NCBI GenBank assembly: GCA_022824945.1
Contig: JAJDYX010000005.1
Location: forward strand, 146,802 to 210,801
Source of the DNA: Candidatus Latescibacterota bacterium
GTDB lineage: Bacteria; Latescibacterota; UBA2968
Reading direction: 5' to 3'
DNA length: 64,000 bases
A program made the translations under genes and the position numbers. Below the pieces are notes generated by a model that ran no database searches, had not been told where the DNA came from, and saw nothing but the letters and a program-made list of their open reading frames with translations. Positions 1-11,233 of this stretch are shown here, one piece after another. How positions within the stretch are numbered: position 1 is the stretch's first letter; each line of letters opens with the position of its first letter.

Positions 1-1797
1 GTATTGCTATCGCTGGGGCTGAACGTACTCCTGCGAAAATTCTGGCCCCGCGCCGCGTTTTCCCCCCTCGAAATGGCCGTCGTATTCTCCATGGGACTGG
101 TAGGCGCATTATTCCCCCTCATGAACTTCACCGGCCTGATCATGGGGCACCTCGCAACCCCCTATTATTTTGCCTCCGCGCAAAACCGGTGGTCCGAATT
201 TCTCCATCCCCACCTGCCGCACTGGTTATTCCCCACAGATGACAATGGCGCCATGCGCCTCTTCTTCGAGGGCCTGCCACCCGGCCATGCAATACCGTGG
301 GAAGTCTGGATCGTCCCCCTATTCTGGTGGTTTGCATTTGCAGGCGCAATCACCTGGACCTGTCTGTGCATCGCCGTAATTTTGCGACGGCAGTGGTCCG
401 AACACGAAAAACTGCCCTTTCCCGCGGCTCAAGTGGCATTGGAACTCGTACGAGAAGAAAACAAAAAAATATGGCCTCCTCTCGTGGGACGCCCGGCATT
501 CTGGATCGGCATGGCAATACCACTCACTGTAATCTGCTGGAATATCCTGTCGTATTTCATGCCCGACTTCCCCAAAATACCAATCACGCGAGCGGGCGAA
601 GGCGTCACATTCTTGCACATCAGCCGATATATTCCAGATCGGTACTTCTATATCGGAATACAATTCTTCATCGCGGGATTTGCCTACTGGACCAGCCTGG
701 ACGTACTATTTTCCATCTGGTTCTTTTACTTACTCGTCGTAGCCGAAGTCTATACCTTCAACCGGATCGGATACACCATTGGAACACCCGGCTTGTGGTC
801 CTCAACACACGCAGCCAATGCCTGGCAGGCATTTGGCGCACTCGCCTGCATGCTATGCTGGGGACTGTGGATGGGACGCGAACACCTCAAAGGCGTATGG
901 CACGCCATCAGAGGACGAAAAAAATTAGACGACGCCGAAGAACTCATGTCCTACCGCACAGCGGGCATAGGGGGCCTGGCCGGATTGTTATTCATCATCG
1001 GATGGCTACACACCGCGGGCATGGCCTGGTATGTGATCATCCCCTTTCTAATCGGCATGGGAATATTGTATATCGGCATCGCCCGGGTCATTGCCGAAAG
1101 CGGACTCGTGTATTTGCGCGGATCCATGATGCCCCCGACCTTCGCCCTCTACACCCTCGGCTCGGCGAATATCCCGGCCGCGAGCATGGCAAATTTTGCA
1201 TTCTCCTTCGCGTATTTTACAGACGCCAAAAGCCTCGCCATGGCCAGCATGGCGCATTGCTCGTGGATCACAGCAGCCATCAAAGGACGCAAACGCATGG
1301 TCGCAATTGCCCTGGTATTGGCGGGCATAGCAGCGGCCATCTCATCAGTCGCGTTCACACTGTATCTGGGCTATGAAACAGGCGCCTATAACTTCAGAGC
1401 ATTTGAATTTCGCACGCATCCGCGGATCTTCGACTACTGGATTCGACAGATGCAAACCTTTAACCCACCCGACTGGAAGCGAATTGGATTCTTCGGTTTT
1501 GGCGCAGCCGGAATGGCACTCTTGACATTCTTGCGGTATCGCGTATCCTGGTGGCCCTTACACCCGGTTGGATTCGCCATCATGGAAACCCAGGCCGTGC
1601 GGGGAACGATCTTCACAATATTCCTCGTATGGCTGTGCAAATTGCTCATCCTGCAAATCGGCGGCATCGCTCTGTACCGCAAAGGCCAGCCCTTATTTCT
1701 CGGTATCCTCGTCGGGTTCATCCTCGGCGTGGCAATCTCGGCAACAGTAGATACAATTTGGTTTCCGGGTAGCGGACATTCGGTTCACCATTGGTAA
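1..1797 (+). CDS. DUF6785-type polytopic membrane protein, 5' end cut off by the window
   Basis: The reading frame is already open at the first base, so the N-terminus lies outside the window; about 598 residues are visible. It is an integral membrane protein with about a dozen hydrophobic segments separated by short polar loops. A cytoplasmic-looking loop carrying WSEHEKLPFPAAQV (about residue 132) and a later ESGLVYLRG motif recall the DUF6785/DUF6784 proteins and, more distantly, oligopeptide-transporter folds. These proteins are common in Latescibacterota, Poribacteria and Planctomycetes; their substrate is unknown. It ends 6 nt before atpZ on the same strand, so it may share transcripts with the ATP synthase genes. 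The family call comes from recalled pattern and is moderately secure; transport is inference. Confidence 0.65.
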   Translation, partial: VLLSLGLNVLLRKFWPRAAFSPLEMAVVFSMGLVGALFPLMNFTGLIMGHLATPYYFASAQNRWSEFLHPHLPHWLFPTDDNGAMRLFFEGLPPGHAIPWEVWIVPLFWWFAFAGAITWTCLCIAVILRRQWSEHEKLPFPAAQVALELVREENKKIWPPLVGRPAFWIGMAIPLTVICWNILSYFMPDFPKIPITRAGEGVTFLHISRYIPDRYFYIGIQFFIAGFAYWTSLDVLFSIWFFYLLVVAEVYTFNRIGYTIGTPGLWSSTHAANAWQAFGALACMLCWGLWMGREHLKGVWHAIRGRKKLDDAEELMSYRTAGIGGLAGLLFIIGWLHTAGMAWYVIIPFLIGMGILYIGIARVIAESGLVYLRGSMMPPTFALYTLGSANIPAASMANFAFSFAYFTDAKSLAMASMAHCSWITAAIKGRKRMVAIALVLAGIAAAISSVAFTLYLGYETGAYNFRAFEFRTHPRIFDYWIRQMQTFNPPDWKRIGFFGFGAAGMALLTFLRYRVSWWPLHPVGFAIMETQAVRGTIFTIFLVWLCKLLILQIGGIALYRKGQPLFLGILVGFILGVAISATVDTIWFPGSGHSVHHW

Positions 1798-1803
1798 TCC
1801 AAA

Positions 1804-2058
1804 ATGAATAAACACCATTCAGACAAACCCTCATCACTCGGCCAGGCCTATCGTAGTATCGGACCCTATTTAACCCTGGGTATTCAATTTATCGTGACAA
1901 TATTGCTATGTGTAGTTGCGGGACACTGGGCAGATGGTAAATTTGACACATCGCCCATATTTATCCTGATTGGTAGTCTGGTAGGCATTGCCGCGGGATT
2001 TTACAACTTTTTTAAAGTCGTCTTAAAAATGGACCGCAAATCGGAGGAAGATGAGTGA
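1804..2058 (+). CDS. atpZ: AtpZ/AtpI-family ATP synthase accessory membrane protein
   Basis: A protein of 84 residues with two transmembrane helices (about 20-42 and 48-70) joined by a short loop containing GHWADGKFDTSP, the usual layout of AtpZ (AtpQ-like) proteins encoded at the head of F1Fo operons. Family members are thought to help insert or assemble the c-ring or to affect Mg2+/Ca2+ movement; that is family knowledge, not visible here. Its stop overlaps the GTG start of the next gene, which implies translational coupling. The position directly before atpI and atpB supports the assignment. Confidence 0.8.
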   Translation: MNKHHSDKPSSLGQAYRSIGPYLTLGIQFIVTILLCVVAGHWADGKFDTSPIFILIGSLVGIAAGFYNFFKVVLKMDRKSEEDE

Positions 2059-2444
2059 GTTCTTTTATCAAACAAATTGCCGTAGTCCTGCTGGTATTAT
2101 GGATCCTCGGAGGATACCCGCTCTACCTGTGGCAGGGAACAAATGTCCTCATTGCCGCAGGGGTTGGTTGTGCGATTTGCACGCTGAATGTAATCGCCGG
2201 TGCCTATCTCGCAATGTGGGGCATGCGTCGAGATAACCGCACATTTATGACCGTCGTATTCGGCGGAATGGGGATTCGCCTAATTATTGTACTGATTTTC
2301 TTTTTTGTCGCTCTAAAATTAGTTAAACTTCACGTTTTTAGCTTGACTCTTTCACTATTTTTATTTTACGTAGTGTTTCAGATTTTAGAGATTCGGTTCT
2401 TCGTCGGGCGCCCGCCCGACAAAGCCAATAATTCAGGAGTCTGA
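2055..2444 (+). CDS. atpI: ATP synthase subunit I (AtpI-like)
   Basis: A hydrophobic protein of 129 residues with about four membrane helices, placed between AtpZ and subunit a, where the poorly conserved AtpI (ATP synthase I chain) normally sits. In other bacteria AtpI assists c-ring assembly. The start is the GTG at 2055, preceded by GGAGGAAG at 2042-2049, and overlaps the atpZ stop by 4 nt. Sequence similarity within this family is weak, so the call rests mainly on hydropathy, size and operon position. Confidence 0.75.
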   Translation: MSSFIKQIAVVLLVLWILGGYPLYLWQGTNVLIAAGVGCAICTLNVIAGAYLAMWGMRRDNRTFMTVVFGGMGIRLIIVLIFFFVALKLVKLHVFSLTLSLFLFYVVFQILEIRFFVGRPPDKANNSGV

Positions 2445-2447
2445 CGG

Positions 2448-3251
2448 ATGGCAGCACAGGCAGAGGAGCAGCAAAGCGGCGGCAGTTTCATCCTCGAGCA
2501 TATCATAGACCATCACGAGCTTCACCTCGGTCCACTCCATATCCCCCTTCCTCATATTGAGCTTTTTGGCGTTGATATGTCCATTACCGGACACCTCGTC
2601 ATGATGTGGGTCGCCTCTCTATTACTCATTCTCACCCTGATCATTTCCACAAAACGACGCGGACTCATTCCCTCGGGCTTTGCCAATGCGATTGAAGCCA
2701 TCGCCATATTTATCCGCGACGATATCGCCGTGCCCAATTTTGGAGAGCGGGACGCGTCGAAATACATGCCGTTCTTAATGACGGTCTTTTTCTTCATCCT
2801 CTTCTGCAATCTATTGGGCTTGATACCCTTTGGACAAACCGCAACCGGCAATATCAATGTAACGGCTACACTGGCGGGTATTTCGTTTGCAATGATGCTC
2901 GGCGCCGGAATCAAACACAACGGCTTATTCGGTTTTTTCAAAGGCCTGATTCCCCCTAATTTGCCCATTGCATTGCTACCGCTCATGATCCCGCTGGAAT
3001 TTCTGGGCCTCTTGACCAAACCATTTGCACTGTGCATTCGACTCTTTGCCAATATGCTGGCCGGTCATGTCGTAATATTGTCTTTTATTGGCCTTATCTT
3101 TATTTTTAAAACAATTTTTGTTGCTCCCTTTTCTATCGCTTTTGCACTGGCAATGTACCTGTTGGAAATTTTCATAGGTTTTCTTCAAGCTTATGTATTC
3201 ACGCTCCTGACCGCCCTGTTTGTGGGCCTGTGTATTCATCAGGAGCACTGA
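2448..3251 (+). CDS. atpB: F1Fo ATP synthase subunit a
   Basis: Subunit a (267 residues) forms the proton half-channels next to the c-ring in the membrane. Five to six hydrophobic helices are visible. The essential arginine is R198 within LCIRLFANMLAGH, and the FCNLLGLIPF segment typical of the family is near residue 118. The N-terminal 45 residues are polar and His/Glu-rich, as in many non-proteobacterial forms. It starts 3 nt after atpI, with AGGAG at 2434-2438. Length and motifs are normal. Confidence 0.97.
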   Translation: MAAQAEEQQSGGSFILEHIIDHHELHLGPLHIPLPHIELFGVDMSITGHLVMMWVASLLLILTLIISTKRRGLIPSGFANAIEAIAIFIRDDIAVPNFGERDASKYMPFLMTVFFFILFCNLLGLIPFGQTATGNINVTATLAGISFAMMLGAGIKHNGLFGFFKGLIPPNLPIALLPLMIPLEFLGLLTKPFALCIRLFANMLAGHVVILSFIGLIFIFKTIFVAPFSIAFALAMYLLEIFIGFLQAYVFTLLTALFVGLCIHQEH

Positions 3252-3524
<273 letters not shown>

Positions 3525-3613
3525 CAATACTGCAGTGGCATTGTTTAGCGTATTGTTGGTGTTTAAGTAAAATAAACCGCGCGAACCAAACGCGGTGAAA
3601 GAGAGACATAACA

Positions 3614-4108
3614 ATGGATTTGTTGAGTCCAAACCCCGGCTTGATCATCTGGACGCTCATCACATTTGTGCTCGTCTTGCTCGTCTTGAAAAAATTTGTT
3701 TGGGGACCGTTATTATCGGCACTCGACCAGCGAGAAACGCGCATCCGCGAAGCACTTGAGCAAGCCGAAAAAGCGCGTGCCGAAGCTGAAAGGTCCGCCG
3801 AAGAGAACAAACAGGCACTCGCACAGGCGCAGGCCGAAGCTCAGGCTGCGATTAACAAAGCGCGCGAAGACGCCGAACAGGTCGCTCGGGACGTACAAGA
3901 ACGCGCCGAAGCCGACGCCCAACAGCTTCTCGAACAGGCGCGTCGCACCATACAACAAGAGCGCAATCAGGCTCTCCAGACATTGCGTCAGCAAACAGCC
4001 GAACTGGCCATTCTCGCTGCCGGACAATTGCTGGAGGAAAATTTGGACGATGAGCACAACAAAAAAATCGTAGATGACTTCATCAACCGCATGCCAGAAC
4101 ATTCCTGA
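3614..4108 (+). CDS. atpF: F1Fo ATP synthase subunit b
   Basis: The peripheral stalk subunit, 164 residues. One N-terminal membrane helix (about 8-27, [18 protein letters not shown]) is followed by a long charged Ala/Glu/Gln-rich coiled coil from about residue 40 to 150, as expected for subunit b. The motif [16 protein letters not shown] just after the helix is typical of the family. There is only one b gene, so the stalk is probably a homodimer. An 89-nt gap separates it from atpE. Confidence 0.95.
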   Translation: MDLLSPNPGLIIWTLITFVLVLLVLKKFVWGPLLSALDQRETRIREALEQAEKARAEAERSAEENKQALAQAQAEAQAAINKAREDAEQVARDVQERAEADAQQLLEQARRTIQQERNQALQTLRQQTAELAILAAGQLLEENLDDEHNKKIVDDFINRMPEHS

Positions 4109-4123
4109 GTTCGGGAGTCTTTT

Positions 4124-4663
4124 GTGAGCCAGTCAGCCGTTTCCATCCGATATACCAGCGCACTGATCGATGCCGCGCAAGACAGCGGAGTACTGGATCG
4201 GGTTGAAGCCGATGTGCAGGCATTATTGGACCTATTGCACGCCTCGGAAGACCTGCGGGGATTTGTCGCAGATCCGATGATGCGATCCGAACAAAAGCGC
4301 GCGGTATTGAACAATTTGCTCGCCGGAAAAATCGAGGATATAACCCTCAGATTTTTGCTCTTACTGTGCGACAATCGCCGCGAGCGCGTATTGCCCGAAT
4401 TGTTATCGGACTTCCTATCTGTATTGGAAGACCAGCGAGGTCAGGCCACGGCTCAGGTGACGGTTGCTGCGCCCCTGTCCTCTGAACAGGAAACGCAATT
4501 AATCGCAAAACTCTCGACCTATTCTGGCAAGCAGGTGCGATTGGAAACCACAATAGACGAACAATTAAAAGCCGGGTTTGTGGTGCGACTCGGCGACCGT
4601 GTATTTGATGGCACATTGGCGACGCAACTCAACCGGTTGCGACAGCGCCTCGTGTCTGATTAA
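4124..4663 (+). CDS. atpH: F1Fo ATP synthase subunit delta
   Basis: A protein of 179 residues of the OSCP/delta family that links the top of F1 to the b stalk. The N-terminal helical domain begins with [16 protein letters not shown], and the C-terminal part has the family signature [16 protein letters not shown] followed by a terminal helix (about 150-179). The start is GTG at 4124 with GGGAG just upstream. An alternative open frame running into atpA overlaps its 3' end but is not coding. Confidence 0.95.
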   Translation: MSQSAVSIRYTSALIDAAQDSGVLDRVEADVQALLDLLHASEDLRGFVADPMMRSEQKRAVLNNLLAGKIEDITLRFLLLLCDNRRERVLPELLSDFLSVLEDQRGQATAQVTVAAPLSSEQETQLIAKLSTYSGKQVRLETTIDEQLKAGFVVRLGDRVFDGTLATQLNRLRQRLVSD

Positions 4664-4712
4664 CTTGCTAAAGCAGTACATCCCTTGCAGATATTTCGGG
4701 ATGTGCAAAATC

Positions 4713-4750
4713 GCAACCATCCGTGTTCATCGGCGTTTATCTGTGGTTGC
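4713..4750 (+). repeat. Inverted repeat / dispersed-repeat-like element between atpH and atpA
   Basis: GCAACCA at 4713-4719 is complementary to TGGTTGC at 4744-4750 and is followed by TTTT. The 24-nt loop contains the phrase ATCCGTGTTCATC and a related TTATCTGTGG. Similar phrases recur in many unrelated bacterial genomes as short dispersed repeats (recalled, not checked). Here it sits inside the operon, about 22 nt before the atpA start, and could act as an attenuator or mRNA-processing site. Confidence 0.45.
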
Positions 4751-4772
4751 TTTTAGAGAAGGTAGGCAGAAC

Positions 4773-6290
4773 ATGGCGACGAATTTACAGATTCGCCCCG
4801 ACGAAATTTCGGCACTGCTCAAACAGCAGATCCTGGATTCCAGGATTGACATAGACGTCTATGAAAGCGGCACTGTACAGCAGGTAGGCGATGGCGTGGC
4901 CCGTGTGCAGGGGCTGGGCAACGTGCAGACCAGTGAACTGGTCGAATTTCCCAACGGCATTATGGGGATGGCTCTCAACCTCGAAGAAGACAACGTGGGC
5001 TGTGTATTATTTGGCGATGACACACTGATCCGCGAAGGCGACGAGGCCAAACGCACCGGACGCATTGCCGAAGTGCCCGTGGGCGAAGCCCTCCTCGGTC
5101 GCGTGGTAAATCCACTCGGCATGCCGATTGATGGCAAAGGCCCAATCAACGCAGAAGCGACACTTCCCATTGAACGCAAGGCACCGGGTGTCATTGATCG
5201 GCAACCCGTAACCGAAGCTCTGATGACCGGATTAAAAGTAATCGACTCAACCGTCCCAATCGGGCGGGGACAGCGCGAATTGATCATCGGCGACCGGCAA
5301 ACGGGCAAGACAGCGATTGGCGTCGATACCATCATCAACCAGAAAGACAGCGATGTAAAGTGCATCTATGTCGCCATTGGGCAAAAAGCTTCGACAGTTG
5401 CCAAAGTAGTGGCCGAACTGGAGGCCAATGGCGCAATGGAATACACCATTGTCGTATCGGCTACAGCCAGTGAACCCGCCCCGCTTCAATTCCTATCACC
5501 CTATTCGGGCTGCTCAATGGGCGAGTATTTCCGCGACAAGGGAGAGCATGCGCTGATCATTTACGACGACTTGTCCAAACAGGCGTGGGCTTATCGCGAA
5601 ATGTCCCTGGTATTGCGCCGCCCACCGGGCCGCGAAGCCTATCCCGGCGACGTATTCTATTTGCACTCGCGCCTGCTCGAGCGCGCTGCCAAAATGAGTG
5701 ACGAACAGGGCGCGGGTTCGCTCACCGCATTGCCCGTCATTGAAATCCTGGAAGGCGATGTATCGACCTTTGTCCCCACCAATGTAATATCGATCACCGA
5801 TGGGCAGATCCTGCTCAAACCCGAATTGTTCTACGCGGGTATCCGTCCCGCCATGGACGTGGGCGCGTCCGTATCGCGCGTGGGCAGTTCGGCGCAAACG
5901 AGCGCGATGAAAGCCGTTGCCAGAACCATCAAAGCCGATATCTCGCGCTACAACGAAGTCAAAGCCTTTGCGATGTTTGGCACAGAAGGCCTGGATGCCT
6001 CAACTCAAAATTTGCTGAATCACGGCGAAAAACTAATCGAAATCCTCAAGCAAGATCAGTATTCCCCGATGTCGCTGGAAGAACTCACCGTGGCACTCTT
6101 TGCCGCCAACCTGGCCGACGATCTGCCCACTGAAGACGTGCGGCGCTTCGAACGAGAATTGCTGGCACACATAGGCCACAGTGAGTTGATGGAAGAAATC
6201 CGCGAAAGCGAAGACTTGAGCGACGAAAATGCCGAAAAGCTCACAGAAATAATTGAAAACTTCAAACGCGGCTTCCGCGTTTCGGTATAA
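4773..6290 (+). CDS. atpA: F1Fo ATP synthase subunit alpha
   Basis: Non-catalytic nucleotide-binding subunit of F1, 505 residues. The Walker A motif GDRQTGKT is at residues 173-180, and the [28 protein letters not shown] region is characteristic. The open frame starts upstream at 4578 inside atpH, but the extra 65 residues are unlike any alpha subunit and the ATG at 4773 begins the usual [12 protein letters not shown] sequence. The N-terminal beta-barrel, central ATPase and C-terminal helical domains are all full length. Confidence 0.98.
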   Translation: MATNLQIRPDEISALLKQQILDSRIDIDVYESGTVQQVGDGVARVQGLGNVQTSELVEFPNGIMGMALNLEEDNVGCVLFGDDTLIREGDEAKRTGRIAEVPVGEALLGRVVNPLGMPIDGKGPINAEATLPIERKAPGVIDRQPVTEALMTGLKVIDSTVPIGRGQRELIIGDRQTGKTAIGVDTIINQKDSDVKCIYVAIGQKASTVAKVVAELEANGAMEYTIVVSATASEPAPLQFLSPYSGCSMGEYFRDKGEHALIIYDDLSKQAWAYREMSLVLRRPPGREAYPGDVFYLHSRLLERAAKMSDEQGAGSLTALPVIEILEGDVSTFVPTNVISITDGQILLKPELFYAGIRPAMDVGASVSRVGSSAQTSAMKAVARTIKADISRYNEVKAFAMFGTEGLDASTQNLLNHGEKLIEILKQDQYSPMSLEELTVALFAANLADDLPTEDVRRFERELLAHIGHSELMEEIRESEDLSDENAEKLTEIIENFKRGFRVSV

Positions 6291-6308
6291 GAGAACAAAG
6301 GACCGGAT

Positions 6309-8545
<2,237 letters not shown>

Positions 8546-8549
8546 AAAA

Positions 8550-8954
8550 ATGGCCACTTTCCAATTAGACATCGTAACACCCGAAAAAACCGTGTACTCC
8601 GGTGAAATTGAGCATTTTCAAGCGCCGGGCGTTGACGGCAGCTTTGGCGTACTGGCTCGCCACCAACCCATGCTGGCCGCACTCGGCATTGGTCGGGTCG
8701 GCTTCCGGGAAGCAGACGGCACCGAGCGCACCCTCGCCATCAGCGGTGGCTTCGCCAATGTATCGGGGGACGGTGCAACAATCCTCGCAGAAGCCGCCGA
8801 GTTTGGCGATGAAATCGACATAGAACGCGCGCGCGCCGCGCGAGACCGCGCACAAGAGCGATTGGACAACCGCACGCCAGACGTAGATGTAGAACGCGCG
8901 CAAGCTGCACTGGGACGGGCATTTATGCGCCTGCGTGTGTCAGGCTCTGAGTAA
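8550..8954 (+). CDS. atpC: F1Fo ATP synthase subunit epsilon
   Basis: The small rotor and regulatory subunit, 134 residues from ATG 8550, 4 nt after the atpD stop. The N-terminal beta-sandwich opens with FQLDIVTPEKTVYSGE and contains the GSFGVLARHQPML motif. The C-terminal part (about 88-130) is two Ala/Arg-rich helices that in other bacteria can inhibit ATP hydrolysis. An upstream start at 8511 would lie inside atpD and is unlikely. It is the last gene of the operon. Confidence 0.96.
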   Translation: MATFQLDIVTPEKTVYSGEIEHFQAPGVDGSFGVLARHQPMLAALGIGRVGFREADGTERTLAISGGFANVSGDGATILAEAAEFGDEIDIERARAARDRAQERLDNRTPDVDVERAQAALGRAFMRLRVSGSE

Positions 8955-8977
8955 TATTTTTCAGAAATAGAAATGAG

Positions 8978-9010
8978 AAAGCACGCTCTGTTTAGAGCGT
9001 GCTTTTTTTT
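8978..9010 (+). terminator. Intrinsic terminator of the ATP synthase operon
   Basis: A perfect 12-bp stem, AAAGCACGCTCT (8978-8989) with AGAGCGTGCTTT (8994-9005), a 4-nt loop and a run of T to 9010. The same GC core recurs in the terminator after the next gene. Confidence 0.93.
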
Positions 9011-9072
9011 GACAGTCTTTTATTTTTGTACAAATAAAATCGATATACTCACCGCGATTGAAAGGATAAGAA

Positions 9073-10101
9073 TTGAACACGACTGATACTGCGCGACGCG
9101 TACTCGTAACAGGCGCTGCTGGATTTATTGGATTTCATCTCTCCAGACGACTACTCGAAATGGGACATTCAGTGGTCGGATTGGACAATGTGAACGACTA
9201 TTACAATACTCAACTCAAAAAAGACCGCCTATCCATTCTAAAGCGGGAAAGCGGATTCAAATTTGTTCGCATGCACCTCGAGGACGAAGAGGGAATAACA
9301 AACCTCTTCCGCGCAGAGAACTTTTCTCATGTCATCAATCTCGCAGGTCAGACAGGCGTGCGTGACAGTCTGGAAAACCCTCTGGTTTATGTCAAAACCA
9401 ATGTGGTGGGTTTTCTCAACATCCTGGAAGGATGTCGCCACAACGGTATCGAACATCTGGTCTATGCATCCTCCAGTTCTGTTTATGGCTTGAACGCCAC
9501 CACGCCTCATGGCGTCCGTCAAAACGTCGATCATCCGATCAGCCTGTACGCGGCAACAAAAAAATCAGATGAACTGATGGCGCATGTGTATAGTCTATAC
9601 GGTATTCCGACGACGGGATTGCGATTCTTCTCCGTATATGGACCCTGGGGACGTCCGGATTTTGTCGCCTACTTGTGGACCAAAGCTATCCTGGAAAATC
9701 GACCAATCAAAGTCTATAATCACGGGAAAATACGTCGCAGCTTTACGTACGTCAGCGACATTGTCGAAGGGATAGTTCGCGTACTGTCAAATCCCGCAAA
9801 GCCAAATCCCGAATGGACGGGACAACGTCCCGAACCGGGATCGAGTTCCAGCCCTTATCGGATCTACAATATCGGCAATCCCAATGTCATAGAACTGGAG
9901 TATTTTCTTTCACTATTAGAAAATTTATTGGGCAAAAAAGCGATCCGAAAAGATTTGCCCATGCAGCCCGGGGATGTACAGGATAATGCAGCAGATGTAT
10001 CGGACCTGATGCGAGATGTCGGCTACAATCCCACAACGCCCATAGAAACAGGACTTGCAAATTTTGTCGCGTGGTACAGGGACTATCACAACGTGAAGTG
10101 A
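9073..10101 (+). CDS. NAD-dependent epimerase, probably UDP-glucuronate 4-epimerase
   Basis: A 342-residue short-chain dehydrogenase/reductase of the extended type. The Rossmann motif TGAAGFIG is at residues 13-20 and the catalytic Y159-x3-K163 pair lies in LYAATKKS. LDNVNDYYNTQLKKDRL and the RFFSVYGPWGRPD segment match UDP-glucuronate/UDP-galacturonate 4-epimerases, which supply galacturonate for surface polysaccharide. The start is TTG at 9073 with AAAGGA at 9061-9066. It stands alone between two terminators, so it is probably a single-gene transcript. The substrate is inferred from family resemblance. Confidence 0.88.
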   Translation: MNTTDTARRVLVTGAAGFIGFHLSRRLLEMGHSVVGLDNVNDYYNTQLKKDRLSILKRESGFKFVRMHLEDEEGITNLFRAENFSHVINLAGQTGVRDSLENPLVYVKTNVVGFLNILEGCRHNGIEHLVYASSSSVYGLNATTPHGVRQNVDHPISLYAATKKSDELMAHVYSLYGIPTTGLRFFSVYGPWGRPDFVAYLWTKAILENRPIKVYNHGKIRRSFTYVSDIVEGIVRVLSNPAKPNPEWTGQRPEPGSSSSPYRIYNIGNPNVIELEYFLSLLENLLGKKAIRKDLPMQPGDVQDNAADVSDLMRDVGYNPTTPIETGLANFVAWYRDYHNVK

Positions 10102-10120
10102 GTTGAAGAAACAAAAATGA

Positions 10121-10154
10121 AAAAGCACGCTCTAATCTGAGCGTGCTTTTTTTA
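10121..10154 (+). terminator. Intrinsic terminator after the epimerase
   Basis: Stem AAAAGCACGCTC (10121-10132) with GAGCGTGCTTTT (10139-10150), a 6-nt loop and a T tract. The stem core GCACGCTC is identical to that of the ATP synthase terminator about 1.1 kb upstream. Confidence 0.92.
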
Positions 10155-10170
10155 TTCGATCCCCCTGTGA

Positions 10171-10212
10171 TTCAAGACGATTCGTTGACACCCTTTTGGA
10201 TTTGGGCTATAT
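10171..10212 (+). repeat. 42-bp direct repeat, left copy (carries a promoter)
   Basis: This segment recurs at 11176-11217 with only two mismatches. The two copies bracket the two-gene HNH cassette and its terminator. The copy contains a near-consensus promoter (described separately). Confidence 0.85.
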
Positions 10213-10213
10213 T
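10185..10213 (+). promoter_or_regulatory. Consensus-like sigma-70 promoter for the HNH cassette
   Basis: TTGACA (10185-10190), a 17-nt spacer and TATATT (10208-10213) lie about 47 nt before the first cassette gene, directly after the preceding terminator. This is the clearest -35/-10 pair I found in the window. Confidence 0.65.
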
Positions 10214-10260
10214 GCTTGAAATGATCAAGATCACCTGAAAATTAGTCCTGGAGTTTAATA

Positions 10261-10641
10261 ATGGCAACATATACAGTTGATGAATTGGTCAAAGCGGCTG
10301 AGCAATTGCCTCAAATAGATTTAGAAAATTTGACAGCTCAGGTACTTACACTTAAGGCAAGACGCGCGGCACCAGAATTGTCGAAAAATGAAGCCGAATT
10401 GCTCCGAAATATCAACCAGGGAATGCCCGATGAGTTACAGAATCGATATCGGGAACTTATTGCCAGCAGACGCGCAGAAACACTGACCGAATCCGAACAT
10501 GCCGAATTGCTTCACCTGACAAATCAGGTTGAAAAACATGATACCGAACGACTGAAATATCTCACCGAACTTGCACGTATTCGAAAAATTTCTCTGACAA
10601 AACTTTTGGATGAACTCGGCATTGAGCCAGCCTATACATAA
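10261..10641 (+). CDS. Small helical protein paired with an HNH endonuclease
   Basis: 126 residues, without cysteines or membrane segments, rich in Leu, Glu and Arg. The pattern LSKNEAELLRNINQGMP, RYRELIASRRAETLTESEHAELL and LLDELGI is one I recall from small proteins encoded directly before HNH genes in cyanobacteria and other phyla; none has a firm function. The start ATG follows CCTGGAG with suitable spacing, and the gene ends 3 nt before the HNH gene, so the two are co-expressed. It might be an antitoxin or specificity partner of the nuclease, but nothing in the sequence proves it. Confidence 0.75.
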   Translation: MATYTVDELVKAAEQLPQIDLENLTAQVLTLKARRAAPELSKNEAELLRNINQGMPDELQNRYRELIASRRAETLTESEHAELLHLTNQVEKHDTERLKYLTELARIRKISLTKLLDELGIEPAYT

Positions 10642-10644
10642 ACT

Positions 10645-11073
10645 GTGAATGCAAGACTGAAACAAGCTGTTATTCATCGTGCTCAGGGATGCTGTGAATA
10701 CTGTCAGAGTCAGGCCCGTTTTGCAACCCATCCATTCTCTATTGAGCATATTTATCCACTTAGCCGAGGTGGCGAAGATACGCTCAATAACTTGGCTTTG
10801 GCTTGCCAGGGATGTAACAACTACAAATACACCAAAGTCGAGGCACCTGATCCCGTCAATGGCCAGCCCGTTCCACTCTTTCATCCAAGACAGCAATATT
10901 GGATAGACCATTTCAGATGGGCGGATGGCTTCACCCATATTGTTGGAATTACGCCAACAGGTCGTGCAACCGTAGAGGCTTTACAACTGAACCGTAGAAG
11001 TCTGGTGAACTTGCGCCGAATCCTATTTGCCGCAGGTGTACATCCCCCATCAAATTCTAACCACAATGAGTAA
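10645..11073 (+). CDS. HNH endonuclease
   Basis: 142 residues with a complete HNH core in the N-terminal half: zinc-type pairs C17-x2-C20 and C54-x2-C57, histidine H35 in SIEHIYPLSRGG, and asparagines in TLNNLALAC and GCNNYK. The C-terminal half (FHPRQQYWIDHFRW ... TGRATVEALQLNR) is typical of small stand-alone bacterial HNH proteins that nick or cut DNA. The start is GTG at 10645, 3 nt after the upstream partner. It is followed by its own terminator and the second 42-bp repeat, which makes a compact cassette. The biological role (defence, toxin or selfish) is unknown. Confidence 0.88.
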   Translation: MNARLKQAVIHRAQGCCEYCQSQARFATHPFSIEHIYPLSRGGEDTLNNLALACQGCNNYKYTKVEAPDPVNGQPVPLFHPRQQYWIDHFRWADGFTHIVGITPTGRATVEALQLNRRSLVNLRRILFAAGVHPPSNSNHNE

Positions 11074-11108
11074 ATCTCCATAACTCCAAAGATTTGAACC
11101 AAAATGAA

Positions 11109-11142
11109 AAGAGCGAGTCTTTTTTGGCTCGCTCTCTTTTTA
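11109..11142 (+). terminator. Intrinsic terminator after the HNH gene
   Basis: AGAGCGAG (11110-11117) pairs with CTCGCTCT (11128-11135) around a T-rich loop and is followed by CTTTTTA. It lies 36 nt after the HNH stop. Confidence 0.85.
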
Positions 11143-11175
11143 TTAAAATACTCCGTCGTGCTGCGCGGGGCATAA

Positions 11176-11217
11176 TTCAAGACGACTCATTGACACCCTT
11201 TTGGATTTGGGCTATAT
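11176..11217 (+). repeat. 42-bp direct repeat, right copy (orphan promoter)
   Basis: A copy of 10171-10212 with two mismatches. It keeps TTGACA (11190-11195) and a 17-nt spacer but has TATATG at 11213-11218. It points rightward into the 3' end of a leftward gene, so the promoter has no gene to serve. It marks the right border of the HNH cassette. Confidence 0.8.
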
Positions 11218-11233
11218 GGATATCTTTTTGCAG

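Noticed and set aside
297..1376. A 359-codon open frame inside the DUF6785 gene
   Set aside because: Arg/His-rich and unstructured; an out-of-frame shadow of the real membrane protein.
4578..4772. N-terminal extension of ATP synthase alpha
   Set aside because: Overlaps atpH, reads through the intergenic hairpin and is unlike any alpha subunit; ATG 4773 is the normal start.
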